Assembly (NCBI GenBank): GCA_030734395.1
Contig: JAUZTG010000044.1
Coordinates: 806,001-870,000, forward strand
Length of the DNA stretch: 64,000 bases
Direction: 5' to 3'
From: Sarocladium kiliense
Lineage: Eukaryota > Ascomycota > Sordariomycetes > Hypocreales > Sarocladiaceae
A program made the position numbers and the translations under genes. The notes beneath the pieces are model-generated. The model was not told where the DNA came from. It was given only the letters and a program-made list of their open reading frames with translations, and ran no database searches. Positions 20,142 through 30,831 of the stretch are shown here, piece after piece; the first letter of the stretch is position 1; the number at the start of each line of letters is the position of its first letter.

Positions 20142-21915
20142 ATGACGAAGCCAAATTTGATCAAGGCCACAAAAAAGGCCATCAGGGAGAGTCCCCGAGA
20201 AATCTTCAATTGGGATCTCTTGGTATGTACCTGCATCTGGGGTTTCTCCGGTGTTGCCAAGGGCTTTGATGAAGGTAAGTCCCAAACGTCCGTTCAGAAG
20301 AAGCCTTGGCTGACCTCTGGGAAGGAAACATTGCCTCCCTTGTCATTATGGACTCTTTCAAAGAGAGGTTCGGCATCGCAGATCAGACCGAGAAGGAATA
20401 CGCCAATACCAAGGGCTGGATTGTGGCCATTGCCACGGCTGGTGCTGTGTTTGGCTGCTTGTGTTGCGTGTGGCTTACACAGCGCCTTGGTCGAATCCGG
20501 ACTATGCAACTATTCACTATTGTATACATCGCTGGATGTCTTGGTCAGGCTTTCAGCAACGGCAGCCTCGCAGCACTTTATGTCACTAGAATTATTTCTG
20601 GTGTTGGTATTGGCGCAACCACGGTTCTGCCCTCAATCTATATCACAGAGGTGAGAAAAGCCTGGCCAGCAGAGTTGAGATCTCCTTACTTACACTACTA
20701 TCATAGATCGCCCCTCAGTCGATTCGAGGTCTTCTGACACTGCAATATACCTGCTGTCAGCAACTTGGAGTCGTATTTGGGTTCTTCTTCAACTACGGAA
20801 TCACAAAGTATCATGCAGGAACGCAGCTACAGTGGCAATTACCGACAGCTCTCCAGGTGGCTCCAGCAATTATCTGGGGTGTTGGCACTTTCTTCACGCC
20901 TGAAACCCCTCGATTCCTCCTGATGAAGAATCAGCGCACTGAAGCCCTGAACGTTCTCTGTCGCTTCAGGAAGCTTCCTGCAGACCATCCTTACGTCCAG
21001 AGCGAATTTCAGGGCATCGAAGCCCAGCTCAATCACGAGATCGAGCTTGTCGCAGGAGCTTCGGTCTTTGACTTGGTCAAGGAGACCTTCGCTAGTGCCC
21101 CGAACAGACGCCGCTTCGTCCTCATGTTCCTCTGTCATGTGTTTGGCCAGTGGTCTGGGGCAAACGCCATTACGCAGTACAGCCCTACCATCTTCGGCTA
21201 TCTTGGCATCCAAGGCACTGAAGCCCGCTTCCTTGCCACTGGTTGTTACGCTATTCTGAAGTTTGTTTCCGTCTTGATCTTCTCTATCTTTGTTATCGAC
21301 TTCATTGGCAGACGCCGCTCGTTGATGACCGGTATTATCATGCAGGTCATCACATTGGCCTACGTTGGAGGTTATCTTGGTGTAACAAACGGGTGGTCTG
21401 TTGATCGTATCGAAGCCTCATCTTCTGCCCTGGCTGCCAGCCGTACCGCCATCGCAGCGATCTATGTCCATGCTGTAGCGTGGTCGATAGGCTGGTTCAG
21501 CATCCCGTACCTAGTTACGGCCGAGGTCTTCCCCATTCGCATCCGATCTATCAATGTTTCGATACTCATGGCTGTTCATTGGGCCATGTACTTTGGCTGC
21601 AGCCGTGCCATGCCCTCACTACTAGCCGCCACAGATCGATATGGCGCGTTCATTTTCTTCCTCAGCATCTGCACGGTCTCCCTGGTCTATGTATTCTTTG
21701 CTTTGCCTGAGACTTCAGGGCGCTCCCTTGAGAGTATGGACAAACTCTTTGAGAGACCATGGTATAGTGTGCGCAAAATCGCATATCCTACCCCTGATGA
21801 TCTCAAACCAGCTGTTCGGGCTCTTATTGAGGACGATAAGAAGGACCATGAGTCGGTCATATCTGAATCGAACCATGTTGAAGGCAACACTATTGGTGGA
21901 AAGGAGCAGCGGTAA
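20142..21915 (+). CDS. MFS sugar transporter (hexose/glycoside permease family)
   Basis: Three exons: 20142-20274, 20325-20650 and 20707-21915, giving 555 aa. Signatures are GFDEGN after TM1, RLGRIRT between TM2 and TM3, ITEIAPQSIRG after TM5-6, PETPRFLL at the start of the central loop, FIGRRRS, and ALPETSGRSLESMDKLF after TM12. Twelve hydrophobic segments can be followed. This is the sugar porter family, plasma-membrane proton symporters for sugars or sugar acids. The substrate is not readable. Its place beside the lactonase suggests uptake of the compound the cluster degrades. Both introns (50 and 56 nt) are required to keep the frame through DEGNIA and YITEIAPQ. The C-terminal cytosolic tail is acidic and Lys-rich. 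Confidence 0.93.
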
Positions 21916-22942
21916 AAGCCGAAGGCCGTTGGGTATTCAACCCATAAGCAATCATGAAAGCTTGGCGAAGAATGTATATTGGACTTATGCGGCTTGAAGA
22001 ACCGTGAGATTTCTATCTGCTATGATTGCCCGGATAAGGTTCAAATTTATTTCTAATGTCCAAGGTATCAGCCCAGTGCAGCCCATATCAAGATCTTTGG
22101 TGGTAAAACAACCAGCCCTTTTTTGTTCAATTGCTTAGACAGCCCTTATGTTGCTATAGAGTTGCATTTCTCTGATCATTTGCACCACCCGGCTTCTTGT
22201 CACTAATCTGTGGTACGACGTGTGATGAGATCACAGACTGGACGTTCACACCTTTGATTCCAAAATCTAGCTTTGCGATACTTGACCCTGGCACACACAA
22301 TTGAAATACCATTGAATGCTGCGATTGCGCAACGTTGCCTTCTAGGCCGACCACTGCTTCCGGAATCGTCCAGGCGTTTTGGCAAGACAAGTTCCAACAT
22401 GCCTTTGCGACCGTGAACATGCTGTGCGAGTCCAGTCACCCAGGTGCGAATCTCTGTGTCAAAATACGGAGCAAGTTTTCGGATCGCAAGCTTATGGTGT
22501 CGTCAGCAAATGAATCAATACTTAGACCATTGGCGATCAACTTCTGAAAGGGCAGAATGGGCTACTTACGACTTGAGTTTGTTGCCTCGTTCTCTCCTTC
22601 GCCACACCAAGCCGAGCAAAAGTAGTCAATTCCCAGGATTCTCGATGTTTTGAGCGTATCTTCTCTCGTGTTCTGTGCGCGGTGCCCTCCCATGGATATT
22701 TGCAGCCCGTTATACTAATCAACAAGCTATCCATAGGACGAGGCCATCACCGACTGCGTTGCTTTGGGTAGTTGATGAGGGGCTGCGTTGCACCAGTCGC
22801 GCAGACTCGCGGTTCCCATTCTCGTCGCGGTGGAATATTGGTGCTCGTTACCCATCAGCTCTCGAGGCTCGCAGGCACCTATAGACACGGTCGAGCGAGC
22901 ACGAACGTAGCTATTCCTATGACTGCGCTGAAAGTTCATATA
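21916..22942. other. Intergenic 1.0 kb between convergent genes
   Basis: No gene supported. The stretch lies between the 3' ends of the sugar transporter and the second Zn2Cys6 gene. Several 60-88-codon ORFs overlap one another and have no family features. Confidence 0.5.
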
Positions 22943-25103
22943 TCATGAGAAGGTGCCAGACAGAAACCTGCGCAGGCGGCGAGGCACAATCGGCGGAATG
23001 TCCCTCAGAGGTTTCTGTGCTGTCTGTAGTGGAGTACATATATCAATACGAGTTCTCTCAGTGAGATGTGCTTGACCTACTTGATCGGTGTTGTACTGAG
23101 CCTCCACGACATGAGCTGATAGTTTCAGAAGCGTATCTTGAAATGCCTTCAATGCAGTGAATCTCCCCGCAACTTGAGTCACAATAGCGGTGGCTTTATT
23201 GATACTGTTCATCAAATTTGCGAAGTGTTGGGGCTCTTGTCGCTTCAGTCGACAATGCAGGCATGTTAAAATAACAGCCGCCGAGAGTATATCGTACGCA
23301 TCCACGAAGGAGCCGCTGGGTTGATCTAAGCTGTTCCGCTCATAATGGCTGTTGATGAAGGAAGTGCAGATCTGTATCGTATCGCATTCCACTTCTTCTG
23401 CGGTCCCACGCAGTGAACCTGCAGTACTCTGAGGCTGTTCCAGTGGGTTCACAATCTGCATTATCAGTCGGCAAGCCATTTGGTCGACTGACTGAGTCCA
23501 GATCTGAGGCGAAAACGGCATGTCACGCACCAATGGCATGGAGTCTCGCCAGAAACAGAGGCCGTGATAAGCAATCATGGGATCCGCTCCAACGCTGCAT
23601 CGAATATTCGACATCAGTTGAGCCTGACGAATAAGATGCCTCGAGGTAGCCATTTTCGCTCTGATTGGTTCTGACACTTCATCGCCGTTGTTTTCATCTG
23701 ATGGGGTAGGTATCTGGGAGAGGCGTTAGCAAATCTCTATGGATTACCGGATGAAATTCTACTGACTTGAACGGTTATATCCCCATCTCTTATTCCAAAT
23801 GGCCTGTCCATGACAGAGCACAAGATCCTAAGGGTCAATTAGCTAAATGACTCCCTAATTCATGTCACGCAATATGAACGAACCTGTCAAAGTTGTATAG
23901 AGTCCAGAATAGCCACCGAGGGTCATAGTCATTGCCAAGCGAGCAGCCAGATGGAGATGGCGTGTCCTTGTGTAAGCCAAGGGTGATGCAAACCTTGACT
24001 GCGATCCCAACGAGGTGCCAAGCGGAGCCACCGTTTGGACTGAACAACGAATAGTTGATAAGTAAAGCCATGCAATGAAGGGCATTCAAGGGTGTGTCGT
24101 CGCGTAAGATGTGTGGAAGCATCTTGACCGCATTTGAATGCAGAGTAGAGGCTAAAACGGAGAGTCGCACGGCTTCCTGAGACATCATGATGCCGGTGGC
24201 AATGATCGTATAGGCAGTGAACCTATGTATGAGGGGCGGAGGGCTAGTGTTCTGCCCAGCATGGTAGTCCATAGTCTCCTCGAAATACTGGAACATGCGA
24301 CCATTGTCTATATATGGCAGGAAGAAGCTCCAGCTCATGAAGCGGTTGTAGTGTTCCATTGAAGCGTCCTTAGAGATCGGAAGCTGATGCTGTTCCATGA
24401 TTACCTGTGGTTGTGAGGCATGCGAGCTTGAAGGATCTTTACCAGCCACTGTCAGGGCTGATAGGATAAGATCGGCCAGAGCTAGCTTGTGAGGTGCGGC
24501 TTCTTCGAGATTTGGTCTCGTCTCCGCCATGGCGCTATTTGACAAGAAGCCTATGGCACCCATAGTGTCTCGCACTGCCGCATCTTCAATAGGTGGATGT
24601 TCCTCTGATGCAGCAGGAGTTGCCAAAGAGCCGGCAGGCGTTGGATGTGGTGAGTTCACATCGAGGACTGCGGGCTCCATCTCTGACCTGGTCCGTCGGC
24701 GTTTGGCTGGCGGCGACTGAGACAGATCATCATGCGCAGATGTGGCCTTGCTTTGAAGAGATGCTATGTAACTATATTTTGTTCGTTACAATAGCCTGCA
24801 AATATGGGTGGTAGATGAAGCTTACCTCTGAATTGATGCATGTGTGAGGCCTGCGTCATCTGACAATAGGGACTCAATGTCTTGAGAGCGCGTTATGCAC
24901 TCGACGTCCAATTCAGCACACGATGTGCAGCGTGGCAACAGACGATCGCACTGGCATAATGAGAGTCAAATCGTCAGCTACATGGTCGCAGGCGTCCTCG
25001 ACCTCAGTCTCGTTCAGCCCAGGACATAACATACCCGTTGCTTTCGCTTCCAACAGCGCTGGCATGCCTGGGCACGTTTAGAGGGTGCAGAGTGCCGCCT
25101 CAT
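22943..25103 (-). CDS. Zn2Cys6 transcription factor with fungal-specific MHR domain
   Basis: Five exons on the minus strand: 25103-25035, 24950-24826, 24750-23884, 23827-23767 and 23713-22943, giving 630 aa. Cys14, 17, 24, 31, 34 and 41 form a canonical cluster, again split by an intron just before the third Cys. A basic KRRRTRSE stretch follows. The fungal_trans core includes WHLVGIAVKVCITLGLHKD, RWLFWTLYNFDR and VMDRPFGI. The 3' splice site of intron 2 is inferred from frame only (24751), since the nearer TAG gives a stop. A 57-nt stopless segment (23080-23024) near the C-terminus has intron-like ends and might be spliced, giving a form 19 residues shorter. It faces the permease gene at 26557 across a 1.45-kb promoter, which suggests it controls that permease. 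Confidence 0.86.
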
Positions 25104-26556
25104 TGGGCTCGTCTGTGTATCGGAAGCATCCGATGAAGGCACACCGATGATTTGGCAGGCTACATGCCATCGGGATGTGTACGCAGAGTGAGGTTGCCGC
25201 TCGCTCAAGAATTTGGAGCCATGGACTTTCGGGAAGCTACCACACCACGCCCCATCACGTGGAGCATTGGGAGACTTAACCACTACCCTACGAAGACAAT
25301 TGTCATTGCCTTGCGACAAAATAGATCTGATTGTGCGACACAGGTTGGGGGAAGTTTCTGGGTTCGATGAGAGTAGTAAAACAAAGACTCTTTCTCTTTA
25401 TATCAGAATTTTTCTGCAATTCGAATCGGTAACCAGGAGGTGATCCATTGCCGTCACCTTTAGCCAGCACACATCTGGAGCTCTGCACATTCGCATTCAG
25501 TCTACCAAAGCAAGCCAGTAAGTAAGTTTCTCTTAATTCTAACCGGTAGACTTTGGTACACGCTATCAAGTATTGTGATAGCTTTGGTTTTTGTCACGTT
25601 CTCTATGGCTTTCTGCCTATGGTATAGTCCATTATTTCCACTCCTGATAGTTCATGCCTCCAATCGAAGCCTCTTCACCCCATCATCCCATGAGCCATAG
25701 ATCAGTACTGTAGCGGAAAGTTTGTGAACCATATCAATTGTTGCAGTTTCCGAGTATCGCCATTATCGAGACTTGAACTTCATTGTCAGGGCCGTCATTC
25801 GAGCAACTGTCTGCCATGGCTTGACTCTGGTGGACTTGATCCGGGTCGTGTTCGTCTACCTCCGGGTTTGTCACCTAACGTGGTAAAGCGGTATAACAGG
25901 AGAATCCTGGGACAGAAGGATGTAGCGGCTGCTTCTGGACTGTGAAGTTTGCCCGACTATTACGCCCCATGACACTATTGGACTTCGGATTAGTGAGATG
26001 CAGTACCCGCAACCCCATGCTTCGGAAATGGCCCGTGAAGAATGCAGTCACCTCGCCAAGCATATAAGGGCTTGGCCTTCCCCAGTCTCTGCCCCAGGCT
26101 TTTTCCCCATGGATTTGAGCTTCAAAATCAAGTCTCTTGGCTTATGGTCTTCTTTTTCCTTGTCTCCGGGCCATGCCCAACGCCCAGGTAACAGACCATC
26201 GGTGGTGGGCCGGTCTTCTTGTCGGAGCGGTACCGATGGACACAACCACCGGCAGGCACCCAGTAGCCAGGGCTTTCGAGGGGCACCCTCCAGGCAATCG
26301 CGATGTCACTCTATTGCCTCTGAGAGGACTACCGCCGCTTGTATCCCGGTCAAGATCATCCTGCAGTCTGCTAGGAGAAGTCCGTGTCATACCAGACGAC
26401 GCCGCCCAGGCCATCTCCAGATTTCCCCGCAGGGACTCGGCGATGAGTCTGGTATATAAAGAGAGCTTCCAGAGGACCCCCAAAAGGGTTTCTTGATGTA
26501 CAGCAGCAGCCTCCTCTCTCGAATACTACTCAGAAACCCTCAGGCAACTCTTGATA
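25104..26556. promoter_or_regulatory. Divergent 1.45-kb region between regulator and permease
   Basis: No gene supported. It contains an 8-bp palindrome CGGTACCG (26228-26235, CGG-N2-CCG) within a stretch rich in CGG triplets. A TATA element, described separately, lies close to the permease. The length and lack of ORFs fit a regulated bidirectional promoter. Confidence 0.45.
26453..26460 (+). promoter_or_regulatory. TATA box of the ACS-type permease
   Basis: TATATAAA lies 97 bp upstream of the permease ATG at 26557, with a following C-rich stretch that could hold the transcription start. It is the clearest TATA element in the window, which fits an inducible transporter gene. Confidence 0.55.
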
Positions 26557-28323
26557 ATGGATCCCAATAGTCGTGCTCCAGAGCACCCAGCTGCCGCTGA
26601 TCCTGAGAAGGATCTCGGCAGGACCGACGCCATGGAGGAAGAACGAGCCTCTATCAAGGGGAAAGACTTCATCGAGAATGGCGGTGCTCCTCTGACGGTT
26701 GATCCTGCTGTTATTCGCAGTGATCCTGTGTGGCAAGCCAAGGAGAAGGCCCTCGTGCGACGTCTCGACATCACCTTCATGCCGCTGCTTTGGATCCTTT
26801 ACTTCCACAATTATTTGGATCGCAATAACATTGCGTAAGTAGAGAGTCGTTATCTAATGAGTCTTTTCCAACTATTCCAAGCCCCGAACTGACAATTCAT
26901 AGCCAAGCACGTATCAGCTCTTTCGAGGAGGATTTAGGTCTTGAAGGCACCGACTTCAACCAGGCCATCTCTATTTTGACTGCTGGGTAAGCGAACTCGG
27001 AGTAATCGATGCGCAAATACACTCGCTAATCTAACTCTCATTAGCTACATGATCGGACAGATTCCCTCCAACATGCTATTGACCCGCATTCGCCCTGGCA
27101 TCTACCTATGTGGCTGCGCTTTCGTCTGGTCCATCCTCTCGGCCTGCACTGCCGCCGTGAACAACAAGGCAGAGCTTCTTGCAGTACGATTTTGCCTCGG
27201 TCTGGCTGAGGCTCCATTCTTCCCCGGTGTAAGTGAATCCTATACGGCGAAGCTACTTTATCAACGCTGACGACTTACAGGCTGTCTACGTTTTGTCGTC
27301 TTGGTACACTCGCGCAGAGCTCGCTCGCCGTATCACTTCGCTGTATGCTGCTCTGTGTATCGCCATGGGTAGCTCAGGTCTCATCGCTGCCGGTGTCTTC
27401 TCCGGTCTGGAGGGTACAATGGGCCTCGCCGGCTGGCAGTGGCTTTTCATCATTGAGGCCTGTACCGGAGTCTTCTTCGCTTTCATCGGTCCCTTCTTCA
27501 TTCCCGACTTCCCAAGCTCCGATAAGGGCGCCGGTAAGATCTGGTTGACCAAGGAGCAGCGTGAATTTGCGAAGGAACGTCTCAGTTTGGACCGTGTGTC
27601 AGAGCCAAGGGCTAAGGAGTCTGTGATGAACGGTCTGAGACTTGTGGTTACCGATCTCAAGACCTGGATCTTCGTAAGTTGGTACTGTTCGGACCTAGGC
27701 AATATCATGACTGACCACGACCACAGTGCCTGTTGGGTGCCAGTATCTCCTGCGCTTACGGGTTCAACAACTTCTACCCATCAATCGTCCGTGCCCTGGG
27801 TCTTGGATCTCGGATCAAGACTGTGCTCCTCACCGCCCCTCCATACTTCATGACCGCTTGTACCGCCATGTTGGTTGCTTGGTCCTCCGACCGCCGTAAG
27901 GAGCGTGGATGGCACATGACAGTTCCTATGTGCGTCACTTGCGTAGCATACATTATCTCTGCTGCCACTCTCAATGTCGCAGCCCGCTACTTTGCCAGCT
28001 TCATGTACATTGGCGGCAGCTTCTCTGCGAACCCGCTGCTGGCGACTTGGATTGCTATTACACTGGGTCGTACCCCTGAGAAGCGCGCCACGGGCATCGC
28101 CTTCTGCAACGTCTTTTCCTTCTTCGGAAACCTCGTCTCTCCGTACTTCTTCCCTCAGAGCGATGAGCCGCGGTACCTTATGGCCATGTTGATCATGTGC
28201 GCTTTCAGCTTCACGACTGTTGGATGTATTCTATGGATGAAGTGGACTCTGGTGAGGGAGAATACGAAGCTGAGGGCTGCGGCTGACCGTGATGGCACTG
28301 CGTACGTTCCATTCATGACATAG
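26557..28323 (+). CDS. MFS permease, anion:cation symporter (allantoate/nicotinate permease-like) family
   Basis: Five exons: 26557-26834, 26903-26986, 27045-27228, 27281-27673 and 27727-28323, giving 511 aa. Family signatures are LDRNNIAQARI after TM1, GYMIGQIPSNMLL in TM2-3, RFCLGLAEAPFFPG (TM4), LSSWYTRAELARR in the following loop, and WSSDRRKERGWH between TM8 and TM9. A hydrophilic N-terminus of about 70 residues precedes TM1. These are the hallmarks of Dal5/Tna1-type plasma-membrane permeases for small organic anions such as allantoate, nicotinate or pantothenate. The exact substrate is unknown. All four introns have standard ends and exon sums keep the frame. It is divergent from the Zn2Cys6 gene at 25103 and convergent with the Sec14-like gene. 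Confidence 0.93.
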
Positions 28324-28733
28324 GCAGTGTCCCATGGCTTGCAGGCATATCGTCGACTTGAAGGGTTCATGATCGTCAGCAAAGCCCTTCGAACATTTGA
28401 CAGTAGACGCAAGTTTTCAGGTCAGAGCACGGCGTTCATATAATGACGAAATATAACACCTGTGCAAACCTGGGCCCTCCCCTTATCACGTTCATCTGTG
28501 CACGTTCAGTTCTTGTGCTTCCCACAATCGAGCGACATTGCTTTAAAGGTCTGTCTATATGTGATATCAGCCTGGTACTGTCTGCCGAGGAGACACTTTT
28601 GCCCTGTTAGCTCCAAAAAAGTTGGAACTACTCACGATAGGTCTAAAATCCTGCTGTTCCTGGTCAATACTAGAAGAAAGCCGCTCATGCCGAAAGTCGA
28701 ACAATTTCACCGCTGCTGCCGAGGCAGCTTCCT
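28324..28733. other. Intergenic 410 bp between convergent 3' ends
   Basis: No gene supported. It holds the 3' UTRs of the permease and of the Sec14-like gene. Confidence 0.5.
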
Positions 28734-29914
28734 CTAAGCAGCCGTACTCGCAACTGCCGGCGCCGCCTCGTTGCCGTTTTCCTTCTCCTTCACCTTCTCG
28801 TCCACTGCCTTCTCTTCCCCCAGCTTCGTGCCCTCCAGCTTCTCCGCCACGGCGTCAACACCATTCTCCCCCCAACCGACCTTCGCACCTTCGTACTTCA
28901 CCCCCTCAACACTCGTGTCAGTGCCACCCTGGAGGTACGTCTCTGACTCGCCGATGATCTTGCCGCCTGCTTCCCAGCGGCGCATGCGCTCCTCTCTCCG
29001 CTGTCGGCACAACTCGTTGAGTGCGGTCCAGTAGGTCTCGTGGTCATAGTCGAAGTCCATGTCGCCGCCCCAGTCCTCGCTCCACAGCTGGGCGGGAGGC
29101 AGGTACTGCGTCATGTCCTCATTGAACTTGAGCTTCCCACGGGTGACGGGATCGATGAAGGGTGTGATGATGGTGAAGAAGCCCTTGACGATCCAAGGCA
29201 CTGATGGGCCAGTCAGTATGCGAGCTCAATCCTGTGTATATAACGACATCACTTACCGTTGATGATGAGAGCCTTGCCTAGACGTTCGGGGTAGTGGTTC
29301 TGCAGAACATGCAGCACTTCTCTTGCCGTCGCAATAGGCACACTCGTATTCTGCCTCTGCTTCGTCGTCTTGAAGTTTATCATCAGACAAAGTTGTTCCA
29401 CACCCGGCGGCATCATCTCCACGACCCTTTCAACCATGTAGAACAAGTGGTTGATCTGCCTGGGGCTAGCATCGGTGTTCTGCCGCCACGGGTTCAGATA
29501 CTGCGCTGGCCTGCCCTGCTTGTCGAAGCCAACAATCATTTGCTTGCCTGTCTCCTGCTCTGGGGAGATGTAATCAGGTGTGAAACCCTCGATGCCGTAC
29601 TCTCGACGCCAGACAAGCGTTGCGAGGAGCCGTGTGGTGGCATCCTGAACGGACCACTTTGTTGCGCGGAGATAGCGCAAAAGACACTCCCGAGTGAGCC
29701 ATGCCCGCTCTGATTCAGTAATCGGTCCCGACTTCTCAGCCTCCTTAGGACAGGTGATCTCATCAAACGCCTTTGCCTTCTCCAGCAGAGACTCATACTT
29801 GCTCTGCTGATCAGCCGTAAGCTCCGGCCTCGGCGCGGGTTTGCAATCCGGCAGAGGTGCAAGAAAGGGCGTTTTGCGCGGTTGAGTAGCCGACGGCTCA
29901 ACGATGGTAGCCAT
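28734..29914 (-). CDS. CRAL-TRIO (Sec14-like) phosphatidylinositol-transfer protein, PDR16-like
   Basis: Two exons on the minus strand, 29914-29257 and 29200-28734, giving 374 aa. The CRAL-TRIO N-terminal helices contain ECLLRYLRATKWSVQDA. The lipid-binding domain has IVGFDKQGRPAQYLNP, VEQLCLMINFK, VLQNHYPERLGKALIINVPW and FIDPVTRGKLKF. The C-terminal 80 residues are Glu/Lys/Gly-rich and probably disordered. Yeast Pdr16 and Pdr17 transfer phosphatidylinositol, help keep plasma-membrane lipid and sterol balance, and affect azole sensitivity. This match is to the family pattern, so the assignment among Sec14 homologues is an inference. The 56-nt intron joins IIN to VPWIVKGFF. Confidence 0.87.
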
Positions 29915-30831
29915 GACTGTTAAACACGTTCAAGTTTGCAGACAAATTGATTGTCGTGTTGCTTGCGTGTCAGCGTATTTGCTGTGCGGGAAGGGTCTAT
30001 AGGGGCTGTCGGAAGTTTGCTGGGGAGATAGGCGCGTGGGCGGCTCAAGTGGGACACACCGCCTTGTCCCGCGAATTTATGGGTGATCTCGTCCGGACAG
30101 CCTCTTCAGGCAAATGGTTGATCAGACTTGTGATAATGATAATGCCTAGCGATTTCTCGAAAAGTCATCTTATTTCAAGAAAGATGTGTGTCTTTCAAAT
30201 GGTAGAAGTCCATGAGTCGAGTCGCGGTGAACTCTGGAGCGATCTACAGAGTACCTGATTGACCAAATCCAGACTACTTGCTTACGACATGAAGCTCATT
30301 TCAGGCGCCAAGATAGCTGACTGGAATCCTCCTTAGGGGACCTGCTGCGCATGTACAGACACGTTCAAAATAGGATGGCTGTCTGTTCAATCAATTTTTG
30401 TGTTCGTATCTCGCCACGATAAGCAGCGCAGCCTTGTCTTATCGGCTTCTTCGGGTTGGGACGAGAGCACATCTGAAGACACAAGCTTGTCAAGTGGCAA
30501 GACTGGACTCGGACAGGAAGAGCTCAGCCATGTCTGCGATCTTTCTGCTTAATGCAGTCGTCTAGTTGATTGAAGCACTATCTCGCTCTTGTGATTCTCA
30601 AAGAACCAAACCAGCCAAGCATACCATGCCTGGATCTTCAAACGCCATGTACATGCCGCAGTCATCATTCCGCTCTGAGATGTCTCCCAAAAGCCTGCAT
30701 TGCACCATTCATGCTAAATCAGTCAGTCATTCGTTCCGTGTCGTAGCAATCCGTTGCATCGTCAAAGGGTGCGTTTGGTCATCGTCGCCCTATGCCGTCT
30801 TTATTTGTAAACCTGCGAAGGCAGTGCACCT
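29915..30831. other. Intergenic, Sec14-like promoter and phosphatase 3' end
   Basis: No gene supported in these 917 bp. The ORF at 30566-30973 on the plus strand overlaps the last exon of the phosphatase in antisense and has no family features. Confidence 0.5.
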
